Below, one piece after another: positions 47,468 to 59,372 of a stretch of DNA of 64,000 nucleotides; positions within the stretch are counted from its first letter, which is position 1; each line of letters opens with the position of its first letter. The DNA lies in NCBI RefSeq assembly GCF_032854445.1, contig NC_088295.1:95969805-96033804 (forward strand). The letters run 5' to 3'. The notes under the pieces were generated by a model. That model ran no database searches, was not told the origin of the DNA, and was given only the letters and a program-made list of their open reading frames with translations. The DNA is from Liolophura sinensis. Lineage: Eukaryota > Mollusca > Polyplacophora > Chitonida > Chitonidae. A program made the translations under genes and the position numbers.

Positions 47468-50400
47468 GTAAGAGTGACAAAAACACAGCATGTGTTCATG
47501 GCAAGCTTTATGAAACAATTTTTGACATGACATTTTTCAGACAGAAAGAAGTAGTCTTTCAGATGACCAGCTGCAGTAATTGATGAGGAGTTTTGTCTGT
47601 TATTGCAGATAGGATTCCCTCAGATGATGGAGGATGGTCAGTATAGAGATGCTCTTCCTGTTGTACTGTATTTACATGTATTTTCTCTGATGAGAAGTGT
47701 ACTGTATTTACATGTATTTTCTCTGATGAGAAGTGTACTGTATTTACATGTATTTTCTCTGATGAGAAGTGTACTGTATTTACATGTATTTTCTCTGATG
47801 AGAAGTGTACTGTATTTACATGTATTTTCTCTGATGAGTGTACTGTATTTACATGTATTTTCTCTGATGAGTGTACTGTATTTACATGTTTTTTCTCTGA
47901 TGAGAAGTGCACTGTATTTACATGTATTTTCTCTGATGAAAAGTGCACTGTATTTACATGTATTTTCTCTGATGAGAAGTGTACTGTATTTACATGTATT
48001 TTCCCTGATGAGAAGTGTACTGTATTTTGTAATGTTGATCACGACTATGTTACTGTATTTACATGTATTTTCTCTGATGAGAAGTGTACTGTATTTACAT
48101 GTATTTTCCCTGATGAGAAGTGTACTGTATTTTGTAATGTTGATCACGACTATGTTACTGTATTTACATGTATTTTCTCTGATGAGAAGTGTACTGTATT
48201 TACATGTATTTTCTCTGATGAGAAGTGTACTGTATTTACATGTATTTTCTCTGATGAGTGTACTGTATTTACATGTATTTTCCCTGATGAGAAGTGTACT
48301 GTATTTTGAAATATTGATCATGACTATGTTACTAATTTCACATGATTCTGAGAACTATCTTAAAAATGTGTGTTAAAGTTTGTATCTAGGATGATGTGGT
48401 ATGTGTGTTCTTTGATGACAGTTTATTTGCCTTTGAAAATGCATGTTGTTAGGGGAAATGTAGTAGGTATCAGCACATTGCTGTTTCTGTTGTGTTTGTG
48501 GTCACCTAGACAGATCTGGCTGCTGTCATGTACTCCAGAGAAATATCCATGGGGACATCCTGGTTTGAGTTAGGGCTATTTTTTATGGGCCATTCATAGC
48601 TATTTTGTAACTGGGCATCAACCTCCACCCCCTTCCCTTCCCACTCTCTCTTTGACCCACACTCCCCCTTCAGGCCACAACACCTTACCCACCCCCTTCC
48701 CCACAACTCTCCCCCCACATCCCCCACAACCCTCTCCCCCCTACTCCCCCTACCCCCTCCACTAATAACAGTCTATATGCACAATATCTCAACTCAGACT
48801 GGTTCAGAACCATGATCTAGCAGTGATCAAACACTCTCTAGAGGACTGTTTTTGCCCCTATCGGAGCATGGAGATTTGTTTGTGCTGATGAAGTGATAGT
48901 TAAATTTGCAGGGATGTGAAAAGGGCACGTGATAAAGGCAGAGCGTATGAAGGATACCAAAGGTTAGAAAAGATGTGGACCAAATGTCAGGCTGCTTATA
49001 AGCCACCACAGCCAGATCTGCTGATTTCATTATACCTGACTGTGTTATACCATGGAATTCACCAGATTATCAGCACCCTATATTATCTGTAAAGTATCAT
49101 TCCTACACACCCCACATTGCCCGTACCATTACTACACACCCCACATTGCCTGTATCATTCCTACACACCCCAGGTTGCCTTTATCATTACTACACACCCC
49201 ACATTGCCTGTATCATTCCTACGCACCCCACATTGCCTGTATCATTACTACACACCCCACATGGCCCATACCATTCCTACACACCCCACATTAACTGTAT
49301 CATTACTACACACCCCACATTGCCTGTATCATTACTACACACCTCGCATTGCCTGTATCATTCCTACACATCCCACATTGCCCGTATCATTACTACACAC
49401 CCCACATTGCCTGTATCATTCCCACACACCCAACATTGCCCATATCATCCCTACACACCCCACATTGCCTGTATTATTCCTACACACCCCACATTGCCTG
49501 TATCATTCCTACTCACCCCACATTACCTGTATCATTCCTACACACCCCAGGTTGCCTGTATCATTACTACACACCCCAGGTTGCCTGTATCGCTCCTACA
49601 CACCCCACATTGCCTGTATCAATACTACACACCCCACGTTCCCTGTATCATTACTACACACCCCAGGTTGCCTGTGTCACCTCTACACATCCCACATTGC
49701 CTGTATCATTCCTACACACCCCACATTGCCTGTATCATTACTACACACCCCACGTTCCCTGTATCATTACTACACATCCCACATTGCCTGTATCATTCGT
49801 ACACACCCCACAAAACCTGTATCACTCCTACACACCCCACATTGCCTGTATCAATACTACACATCCCACATTGCCTGTATCATTACTACACACTGCAGAT
49901 TGCCTGTATCATTACCACACATCCCACATTGCCTGTACCATTCCTACACTCCACATTGCATGTATCATTCCTACACACTCCACATTGCCTGTATCATTCC
50001 TACACACCCCACATTGCCTGTATCAATAATACACACCCCACATTGCCTGTATCAATACTACAAATCCCACATTGCCTGTATCATTACTACACACTCCAGA
50101 TTGCCTGTATCATTACCACACACCCCACATTGCCTGTACCATTCCTACACTCCACATTGCATGTATCATTCCTACACACTCCACATTGCCTGTATCATTA
50201 CTACACACCCCACATTGCCTGTATCAATACTACACACCCCACATTGCCTGTACCATTCCTACAGTCCACATTGCATGTATCATTACTACACACTCCACAT
50301 TGCCTGTATCATTACTACACACCCCACATTGCCTGTATCATTACTACACACCCCACATTGCCTGTATCATTACTACACATCCCACATTGCCTGTATCATA

Positions 50401-53400
50401 ACTACACACTCCACATTACCTGTATCATTACTACACACCCCACATTGCCTGTATCATTACTACACACCCCACATTGCCTGTATCATTACTACACACCCCA
50501 CATTGCCTGTATCATTACTACATACCCCAGGTTGCCTGTGTCACCTCTACACATCCCACATTGCCTGTATCAATACTACACACCCCACATTGCCTGTATC
50601 ATTACTACACACCCCAGGTTGACTGTATCACTCCTACACACCCCACATTGCCTGTATCATTACTACACACCCCACATTGCCTGTACCATTCCTACACTCC
50701 ACATTGCATGTATCATTACTACACACCCCACATTGCCTGTATCATTACTACACACCCTATTTTGCCTGTATCATTACTACACACCCCACATTGCCTGTAT
50801 CATTACTACACACTCCACATTACCTATATCATTACTACACACCCCACATTGCCTGTATCATTCCTACACACCCCAGCTTGCCTGTATCATTACTACACAC
50901 CCCACATTGCCTGTACCATTCCTACACTCCACATTGCCTGTATTATTACTACACACCCCAAATTGCCTGTATCATTACCACACACCCCACATTGCCTGTA
51001 TCATTACTACACATCCCACATTGCCTGTATCAATACTACACACCCGACATTGCCTGTATCATTCCTACACACCCCAGGTTGACTGTATCACTCCTACACA
51101 CCCCACATTGCCTGTATCATTACTACACACTCCAAATTGCCTGTATCATTACTACACACCCCAGGTTGCCTGTATCACTCCTACACATCCCACATTGCCT
51201 GTACCATTCCTACACTCCACATTGCCTGTATCATTACTACACACCCCACATTGCCTGTATCATTACTACACATCCCACATTGCCTGTATCATTACTACAC
51301 ACCCCACATTGCTTGTATCATTACTACACACTCCACATTGCCTGTATCATTACTACATACCCCACATTTCCTGAATCATTACTACACACCCCACATTGCC
51401 TGTATCATTACTACACATCCCAGGTTGCCTGTATCATTGCTACACACCCCACATTGCCTGTATCATTACTACACATCCCACATTGCCTGTATCAATACTA
51501 CACACCCGACATTGCCTGTATCATTCCTACACACCCCAGGTTGACTGTATCACTCCTACACACCCCACATTGCCTGTATCATTACTACACACTCCAAATT
51601 GCCTGTATCATTACTACACACCCCAGGTTGCCTGTATCACTCCTACACATCCCACATTGCCTGTACCATTCCTACACTCCACATTGCCTGTATCATTACT
51701 ACACACCCCACATTGCCTGTGTCATTACTACACACCCCACATTGCCTGTATCATTACTACACATCCCACATTGCCTGTATCATTACTACACACCCCACAT
51801 TGCTTGTATCATTACTACACACTCCACATTGCCTGTATCATTACTACATACCCCACATTTCCTGAATCATTACTACACACCCCACATTGCCTGTATCATT
51901 ACTACACATCCCAGGTTGCCTGTATCATTGCTACACACCCCACATTGCCTGTATCATTACTACACACCCCACATTGCCTGTACCATTCCTACACTCCACA
52001 TTGCCTGTATCATTACTACACACCCTATTTTGCCTGTATCATTACTACACACCCTATTTTGCCTGTATCATTGCTACACATCCCACATTGCCTGTATCAT
52101 TCCCACACACCCAACATTGCCCGTATCATTCCTACACTCCAGATTGCCTGTATCATTACTACACCTCCCACATTGCCTGTACCATTCCTACACCCCCACA
52201 TTTCCTGTATCATTACTACACACCCCACATTGCCTGTATCATAACTTCACACCCCACATTGCCTGTATCATTACTTCACACCCCACATTGCCTGTATCAC
52301 TACTACACCCCGACATTGCCTGTATCATTACTACACACCCCACATTGCCTGTATCATTCTTACATACCCCACATTGCCTGTATCACTCCTACACACCCCA
52401 CATTGCCTGTATCATTACTACATACCCCACATTGCCTGTATCATTCCTACACACCCCACATTGCCTGTATCATTACTACACACCCCAGGTTGCCTGTATC
52501 TCTCCTACACATCCCACATTGCCTGTATTATTCGTACACACCCCACATTGCCTGTATCACTCCTACACACCTCACATTGCCTGCATCATTACTACACATC
52601 CCACATTGCCTGTAGCATTCCTACACACTCCACATTGCCTGTAGCATTCCTACACACCTGACATTATTTTTATCAAGATGGTCTTCGTGTTATATGAATG
52701 TCAAAATTACAATAATATAATATAAAAATATCTCTGAGGGAAAAAGTGTTTGATGAAATTTTTTTTAATGACGTTTTTGTGTATATGTTTTTAAACCCCA
52801 AACATACATACATTAATATGTAGTTTTGTACATTTGTTTTGGCAGAACCAAGTGCAGCGTGAGATTCTCTGTGCGGTGAACAGCTTACCTTTAATGAGTA
52901 TCCCTACCACAGCCATGTTCTACTTGGAGGTGAGAGGTTACTCTAAGCTTTATGACAATGTGCAGGACACAGAGGCAGGTAAGAACTAGATACAGAACAT
53001 TCCCCCCATGTATATAACCGTATAACCACTTTAAATTATAACCTACCAAAGTTTGGAACAGAAAAGTTAGTGGGCAGTTTTGGGCTATAGAAAATGCATA
53101 TATACATATTCCAGGAAAAGTATGACACAGAATAGTTAGTGGGCAGTTTTGGGCTATAGAATACATATTCTGAGAAAAGTATGGGACAGAATAGTTAGTG
53201 GGCAGTTTTGGGCTATAGAAAATGCATACATACATATTCCAGGAAAAGTATGGGACAGTTAGTGGGCAGCTTTGGGCTATAGAAAATGCATATATACATA
53301 TTCCAGGAAAAGTATGACACAGAATAGTTAGTGGGCAGTTTTGGGCTATAGAATACATATTCTGAGAAAAGTATGGGACAGAATAGTTAGTGGGCAGTTT

Positions 53401-55588
53401 TGGGCTATAGAAAATGCATACATACATATTCCAGGAAAAGTATGGGACAGTTAGTGGGCAGCTTTGGGCTATAGAAAATGCATATATACATATTCCAGGA
53501 AAAGTATGGGACAGAATAGTTAGTGGGCAGTTTTGGGCTATAGAAAATGCATATATACATATTCCAGGAAAAGTATGGGACAGTTAGTGGGCAGTTTTGG
53601 GCTATAGAAAATGCATATATACATATTCCGGGAAAAGTATGGGACAGTTAGTGGGCAGCTTTGGGCTATAGAAAATGCATATATACATATTCCAGGAAAA
53701 GTATGGGACAGTTAGTGGGCAGCTTTGGGCTATAGAAAATGCATATATACATATTCCAGGAAAAGTATGGGACAGTTAGTGGGCAGTTTTGGGCTATAGA
53801 AAATGCATATATACATATTCCAGGAAAAGTATGGGACAGTTAGTGGGCAGCTTTGGGCTATAGAAAATGCATATATACATATTCCGGGAAAAGTATGGGA
53901 CAGAATAGTTTCATTATGTATAAGTAAGTAAGATTTTTCTCAGGTGGAGAAATAAAAGATTAAAAAAACAGATAAGCCCTCTCAACTTTCTACATCTTTG
54001 CATTCTGACTGCAATTTCGAACGTCTTGTTCTTACCTAGGAAGGAAGTATAACAGTTCATCAGGCTTTGTATGTTTCCAGGGAGTAAATGGTCACTGGGA
54101 AAACAAATTGGGACATGCCCAAGCATTGTGAACAGCTATACAGAGAGAGAGAGAGAGATCATTAAGGATAATAATGCTAATCATTATAAGCTAGAGAAGG
54201 TAGTAAGCCATTTTAGCATCTTCCCCTACTTCCTGAGGTAAATGATTCAGGAAATCTAAATCATTCCTAACAAAAGCTTTTAATGTGATCTAGAAATAGT
54301 GTAAGTAATATATCCGTAAGATGGCCAAATCTTTGGGTTGATGAAGACGGACCACCAAGGATGAGTCTGAATTTTATATCACTGGGATTTGGTTGAGTAA
54401 TGTATTCCGATTTTTGACTTTCAATAGCATCTCTGATTTGCTCAGATGAAGGAAGTTTTGACAAACCATTGCTGGTTTGGTATTCGAACTTGGATAAATA
54501 ATCCCATTCTTTTTTTATGAGGAAGTGTTTGTGTTTACGAACTAATTTAAGAAGGTCTGATAAAATGTGATTATTGACATTACTTGAAATTTTCTGTAAG
54601 TCTCCTTATCATTGAGCCTTCTAGAATTTTACCTTTAGTGTAACTCCTTTCCATAACAACTACAGCTTTACCCTTATCTGCTTCTTTCATGATGATATCC
54701 ATACCCGAGTGCATGACAGTGATACATTTTGATCGCAAGTTTTTATATGGCAAACAAAGTCACACTATATGTAATTCCAGTTAGCAAATATTTAACGCCA
54801 TGGTTTTTTAATGGTCGAAGATGTTTTGTTGGTTAGTTAAGACGATGGGGCCTTCATCCAGCAGGTTTTTGTCTGCGTGGCTTTTGTCATAGATTCATAT
54901 ATATATATATATATATATATGCGAGGAAATGTATGGGTCAGAATATTGTGCAGTTTTGAGTACATCTGTGAACAAAAATGTCTTTCAGTGAAATGAAAAT
55001 GAACTTCATCAAGTTAAGAAACTGTATGTCATCATTTTCAACTGTATCTTTGCAGGATGGTATGGTGTTGTGGGGAGCGTATTTGCCTTCATCCTCTTCA
55101 CAGATTTTTGTGTGTACTGGATCCATCGCTTCCTTCACCACAAAATGGTTTACAAGCATCTTCATAAGACCCATCACAAGTGGAAAATCCCTACGCCATT
55201 TGCAAGCCATGCCTTCCACCCAATTGACGGATTCTTGCAGAGCTTCCCATACCATCTCTACCCCTTCATCTTTCCTCTTCACAAGTTTACATACTTGGGT
55301 CTCTTTATTTTTGTCAATATTTGGTCGGTTTCCATCCATGACGGAGATTATCGGGTTCCTGATTTTCTCAAACCTGTGATAAATGGCTCGGCCCATCACA
55401 CTGATCACCATACGCAGTACAACTACAACTACGGCATGTACTTTACGTTCTGGGACCGTATCGGGGGGTCATTTAGGATTCCTAGCTCTTTCACAGGTTG
55501 TGGACCACTGGATGACGTCAAAAAGAAAGAAATGGAGGCTGATAGCAAGAACTTCCGTGCAGGCAAAAGTGGCAAGAAACTCAATTAA
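47258..55588 (+). CDS. SC5D: Lathosterol oxidase (sterol C5-desaturase), complete, three coding exons
   Basis: ER-membrane di-iron enzyme that puts the C5-C6 double bond into lathosterol to give 7-dehydrocholesterol, using O2 and electrons from cytochrome b5. Exons 47258-47467, 52846-52978 and 55056-55588 splice with GT-AG ends into 291 residues (human 299). Near-identical human stretches include ADYY-TPYVYP, IPTPFASHAFHPIDGFLQS and NGSAHHTDHH. Histidine boxes are H138-x3-H142, H151-x2-H154-H155 and H229-x2-H232-H233. Hydrophobic segments lie at about 31-58, 81-98 and 118-137, with more at 178-205. The C-terminus KKLN fits a dilysine ER-retrieval signal. The introns are 5.4 kb and 2.1 kb and filled with minisatellites and a retroelement relic. 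No frame damage is seen. Confidence 0.96.
47662..48306. repeat. 36-bp minisatellite in lathosterol oxidase intron 1
   Basis: About 17 copies of a 36-bp unit with GTACTGTATTTACATGTATT and TTCTCTGATGAGAAGT. A non-unit insert (TTTGTAATGTTGATCACGAC) recurs at 48023 and 48131, with a variant at 48305, showing duplication of a block of about 108 bp. Two units lack AGAA. Starts about 200 bp after the exon 1 donor. Confidence 0.95.
48307..49084. other. Intron 1 spacer with polypyrimidine tract
   Basis: Single-copy intronic sequence. At 48610-48765 the plus strand is almost pure C/T/A with many CCCC and CCCCC blocks, on the transcribed-sense strand of the gene. Confidence 0.6.
49085..52655. repeat. 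29-bp minisatellite, about 3.5 kb, in lathosterol oxidase intron 1
   Basis: About 120 copies of a 29-bp unit containing CACACCCCACATTGCCTGTA and TCATTAC. It is one of the two largest arrays of the window and fills most of intron 1, ending about 190 bp before the exon 2 acceptor. A block near 51022-51400 is repeated at about 51484-51865 (offset 462 bp, 16 units). All three plus frames are open for hundreds of codons because the unit lacks stops; these are not genes. Confidence 0.97.
52846..52978 (+). CDS. SC5D: Lathosterol oxidase coding exon 2
   Basis: 44 codons plus one base: NQVQREI, the second membrane segment, then EVRGYSKLYDNVQ. Acceptor TTTTGGCAG before 52846, donor GCAG/GTAAGA at 52979. 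The phase-1 end joins to GA of exon 3 to make glycine 115. Confidence 0.95.
53058..53912. repeat. 64-bp minisatellite in lathosterol oxidase intron 2
   Basis: About 13 copies of a 64-bp unit with GTTAGTGGGCAGTTTTGGGC and CATATTCCAGGAAAAGTATG. The first six copies form a twice-repeated block of about 190 bp (long, short and GACACAGAATAG variants); later copies are uniform. Confidence 0.95.
54190..54790 (-). pseudogene. Penelope-like retroelement reverse transcriptase relic
   Basis: Minus-strand translation in two or more frames gives, in order, MDIIMKEADKGKAVVVMERS (about 54710-54650), KLPSSEQIRDAIESQ, IKFRLILGGPSSSTQRFGHL, TDILLTLFLDHIKSF and VRNDLDFLNHLPQEV (about 54265-54215). The KEADKGxAVVVM and FRxIxxGPSxxTxRxxHxxDxLLxxF patterns are typical of Penelope-like elements. 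Stops and frame changes lie between the blocks and there is no catalytic domain further on, so it is dead. It lies antisense in intron 2 of the lathosterol oxidase gene. Confidence 0.8.
54896..54920. repeat. (TA)n microsatellite
   Basis: About 24 bases of alternating TA in intron 2, about 135 bp before the exon 3 acceptor. Confidence 0.95.
55056..55588 (+). CDS. SC5D: Lathosterol oxidase coding exon 3 with catalytic histidines
   Basis: Carries all three histidine boxes and the C-terminus; stop TAA at 55586-55588. Acceptor ATCTTTGCAG before 55056. The last roughly 35 residues are basic and poorly conserved, as in other animals, but end in KKLN. Confidence 0.97.
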
Positions 55589-56009
55589 GAGCAAATGAGA
55601 TCACAGAAATTACTCCTTCTGTCATTTACTTGCACAAGAAGAGAATGTGTAAGAGCTTTATAAGATGTTTTGGTAGTGCCCACCGTGCCTCAGAGTGTAA
55701 CACTGCTGATAGTGTCCACCTTGCCTCAGAGTGTAACATTCCTAATGGTGTTTGTGATGGTGTTTAGTGTTATCACTACACATATCATTCTTTCTTGGCT
55801 TCCTGGTGCCCAAATTAAATATATATTTAAACACTCATCCATGCTATTTTACATCTATTTTTGTCATGATTTTATCAGATTGAGTATCAAACAATACGCA
55901 TGTTTAAATCAAACTAGACCATCAGTGCTAATTAAATCAGTTTTATGTGGGTATTGTTAAATCAAGCCACCAACTCTATGTTAGTCTTTATATTTGTGCT
56001 TTATAATAG
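55589..56009 (+). other. 3' UTR of the lathosterol oxidase gene
   Basis: Directly follows the stop codon. A candidate poly(A) signal ATTAAA is at 55814-55819; a canonical AATAAA occurs only at 57175-57180. A two-copy repeat with TGCCTCAGAGTGTAACA is at about 55684-55731. Which signal is used cannot be decided from sequence. Confidence 0.45.
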
Positions 56010-56345
56010 TGCCCAAGGTAACTTGGCAGAGTGACTGTAGTAGATGACCTAGACCTGTCTTTTCCCAAGTTAGCTTGGCAGAGTGACTGTAATAGATGAC
56101 CTAGACCTGTCTGTGCCTAAGTTAACTTGGCAGAGTGACTGCAGTAGATGACCTAGACCTGTCTGTGCCCAAGTTAACTTGGCAGACTCACTGTAGTAGA
56201 TGACCTAGACCTGTCTGTGCCCAAGTTAACTTGGCAGAGTGGCTGTAGTAGATGACCTAGACCTGTCTGTGCCCAAGTTAACTTGGCAGACTCACTGTAG
56301 TAGACACTGTGATCTGTGACCAAGGCTTGTCTGTGTGCATGTTAA
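56010..56345. repeat. 52-bp tandem repeat
   Basis: Six copies of a 52-bp unit with CCCAAGTTAACTTGGCAGAG and AGATGACCTAGACCTGTCTG. GTTAACTTGG alternates with GTTAGCTTGG. Confidence 0.93.
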
Positions 56346-56459
56346 CTTGATACAAAAAATGGGGTAGTCACATTGTTGTGCCTTTATATTTATCTCTTTA
56401 TTGTATAAATTTGTAGGTGGGTCATTGCTGGTAGAGACACTGTGGTCTATGACCTAGAC

Positions 56460-56785
56460 CTGTCTGAGTGCTTGTTGACTTGGTAGAAACAATGTAGTAG
56501 ATGACTTAGGCAAGGCTGTGCACAAGTTGATTTGACAGAGAGATCGGTAGATGACTCCGGCAATGCTGTGCACAAGTTGATTTAATAGAGAGACTAGTAG
56601 ATGACTCAGGCAAGGCTGTGCACAAGTTGATTTGACAGAGAGACTGGTAGATGACTTCGGCAAGGCTGTGCACAAGTTGATTTGACAGAGAGACCGGTAG
56701 ATGACTCAGGCAAGGCTGTGCACAAGTTGATTTGACAGAGAGACTGGTAGATGACTCAGGCAAGGCTGTGCACAAGTTGGGCCTT
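56460..56785. repeat. 50-bp tandem repeat, paralogous to the 52-bp array
   Basis: About six copies of a 50-bp unit with CACAAGTTGATTTGACAGAG and GGTAGATGACTCAGGCAAGG. Each block aligns with the 52-bp unit at 56010-56345 (CAAGTT-A-TT-G-CAGAG-GACT-GTAGATGAC), and intermediate copies lie at 56320-56510. Confidence 0.92.
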
Positions 56786-56842
56786 ACTATGCATGTCCAC
56801 ACATACAAATTTATGTGTATGTAAACAGTTTTTGACAAAGTT

Positions 56843-56847
<5 letters not shown>

Positions 56848-56892
<45 letters not shown>
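56848..56892. repeat. (TA)n microsatellite
   Basis: About 44 bases of alternating TA. Confidence 0.95.
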
Positions 56893-56894
<2 letters not shown>

Positions 56895-57304
56895 TTGGTG
56901 ACAGGCGCTCTGTTGCAGTTGTTGTTATAACTATAGCAATAGATCTCAAATTAAGAAACACAAATTATTGCTGAACTCCCACAAGTTTTGGGTTTATTTT
57001 AGCTAGCTTAAAAGGTATGGAAGGTTACCTTTAATGTACTTACAATGATTGTTCCTTTGACAGATTTATTGAGTTATCTGACTGTTGGATGTATCAGTTA
57101 GAAGTTGCCTAGTGTTGTCTTCTACATTTTGTCAGTTAAGATGTTAAATTGTATTCAAAATATGTTTGTGGTGTAATAAATTTATATTAATTTATCATTT
57201 TTAGAAGCCATTATTGATATGTATTAAGTCGTTTTATCAGTTTTATAATAGTGTATGTTTACATGTGTAAATATGTATGTTTGTGATGAAGAGTAGTCAA
57301 CAGT
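56893..57304. other. Spacer without recognised genes
   Basis: AT-rich, containing AATAAA at 57175-57180, which could serve an extended 3' UTR of the lathosterol oxidase gene. Confidence 0.35.
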
Positions 57305-57690
57305 TATCGTACAGGTACACATAGGAGTGTACAGGTTCATGTAGGAATGTACAGGTTCGTGTAGGCGTGTACGGGTATACATAGAAGTGTACAGGTACAC
57401 GTAAGAGTTTACAGGTTCAGGGAGGAGTGTACAGGTTCAGGGAGGAGTGTACATGTTCAGGTAGGAGTGAACAGGTACACGTAGTAGTGTACAGGCACAC
57501 ACAGTAGTGTACAGGTTCATGTAGTAGTGTACAGGCACACACAGTAGTGTACAGGTACATGTAGTAGTGTACAGGCACACACAGTAGTGTACAGGTTCAT
57601 GTAGTAGTGTACAGGCACACACAGTAGTGTACAGGTTCATGTAGTAGTGTACAGGCACACACAGTAGTGTACAGGTTCATGTACGAGCCC
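57305..57690. repeat. 20-bp minisatellite with 40-bp super-unit
   Basis: About 19 copies built on AGTAGTGTACAGG. From 57480 two alternating versions (CACACAC-AGTAGTGTACAGG and TTCATGT-AGTAGTGTACAGG) form a regular 40-bp super-unit. Confidence 0.92.
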
Positions 57691-58871
57691 ACAGCAGATC
57701 GAGAATAAGTTGGTTTGATTTCCTGCTATTTGTATACTCATTGTTTGTTTGCTTTTGAGAAGATTTTAGCTTTTTTGACGTATTCTGTGGGATTTTTATT
57801 AATGCAGATTGAATTTAGTTTTTTTGATTCATTATACAATAGATGCCCCTAGAAGATAACCTGACTGAGAATATAACTTGCTCATCAGTAGGGACAGCAA
57901 TTAAAAGGCTTAGGTGAGCTTGTAATGTATCATCCGGGTAGTATTCCCCTTCTTTTGTATGAACAGCCTCACGTCCATAGTGAGGAAAGGATTTGTTGTA
58001 TGCATTATGCTATGTATATATAGAGATATTTTTATTCCAAGTGTGACTCTCACTTTAAACTCATAAGTATTTATTTTTCAACGGGATGGATCAATGTTAG
58101 TGTTTAATACAGGGATGTAGTACTGGCATTCTGGGACTGGGACGCCATCTGTGATCTGGCATTCTGGGACTGGGACGCCATCTGTGATCATGTGGTGGTG
58201 TGACAGTGCTCCAGGAAGCAGATGGGGTGGAGCCATGGATTGGTTGGGGGGTTTGGGGGGGGGGGGGATGGGTTCTGAGGTCAGGGTGGTGTCACATCAC
58301 CTGGTATATACTGTACTAAATGTAATACACAATGACAGTAGTCTTTATGTTCTCCAATGCCTGTAGGTCTTATCAAAATATTGACAGGCAATGTTACAGG
58401 CACGATCGGAAGTGTGAATATTTTATTTTGTTAAGCATATCTGTTTTGAAAGTGAAAAACCTGCATCACTTATCCACATTCCTTCGTGATAAAGTAGAGT
58501 CAGTTGGACACTAGCAGGACATTTTCGCAGCCATTAGGCTAGGCAGGCTCTCATTCCAGACTTTACCTACATGTACTGAATTTCTGAGTAGGAAGTTTGA
58601 CCTCTTACTGGGTTGTTGACATGTACATGTAGTTGCGCAGGAGTGTCACCCATTGAATGTGATGTATTGAATGTGCTGCTATTTATGGTTATGGTTGTCT
58701 TATACTGTCCAGACGTGAAATGCTAAAAGTCTGTTCATGCTTGCATTTTGATTAGTTGGATTGACATGTACATTTATATGTAGCACCACACATTGTTTAC
58801 AACGGTCTTGTGTAACACATACGTACGCTGTCATCTTAGTGTCATATCATATGAAACCTGTCATGCAGCAT
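57691..58871. other. Spacer with a two-copy repeat and G-run
   Basis: Contains a 33-bp direct repeat (GGCATTCTGGGACTGGGACG, 58123-58189) and a G-rich run at 58241-58270 including 13 consecutive G. No gene recognised. Confidence 0.45.
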
Positions 58872-59372
58872 TTAGTTATGATCATAGTTACACATAGTTT
58901 CATGAGGATCATAGTTATGTGCCAGCTATTCATGAAGATCATAGTTATGTGCCACCTATTCATGAGGATCATAGTTATGTGCCAGCTATTCGTGAAGATC
59001 ATAGTTACACGCTAGTAGCTCATGAGGATCATAGTTATGTGCCAGCTATTCATGAAGATCATAGTTATGTGCCAGCTATTCATGAAGATCATAGTTATGT
59101 GCCAGCTATTCATGAAGATCATAGTTATGTGCCAGCTATTCATGAAGATCATAGTTATGTGCCAACTATTCATGAGGATCATAGTTACACGCTAGTACCT
59201 CATGAGGATCATAGATATGCGCTACTAGTTCATGAGGATCATAGTTATGCGCTACTAGTTCATGAGGATCATAGTTATGCGCTACTAGTTCATGAGGATC
59301 ATAGTTATGCGCTAGTAGTTCATGAGGATCATAGTTATGTGCCAGCTATTCATGAGGACTATAGTTATGTCA
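58872..59372. repeat. 30-bp minisatellite
   Basis: About 16 copies of a 30-bp unit with CATGAAGATCATAGTTATGT and GCCAGCTATT. It gives a plus-strand frame repeating HEDHSYVPAI, without signal peptide or flanking domain; not called as a gene. Confidence 0.94.

Noticed and set aside
47603-48376. 257-codon plus ORF and 227-codon minus ORF
   Set aside because: 36-bp array in an intron; open on both strands because of the unit length.
49117-52661. Many overlapping ORFs of 200-742 codons rich in H, T, P and Y
   Set aside because: They arise in all three plus frames of a 29-bp minisatellite, lie inside an intron of a real gene on the same strand and look the same in every frame.
55411-55938. Minus-strand ORF 54938-55411 and plus ORF 54978-55379 over the lathosterol oxidase exon
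   Set aside because: Shadows of the real exon 3, which encodes the conserved histidine boxes in another frame.
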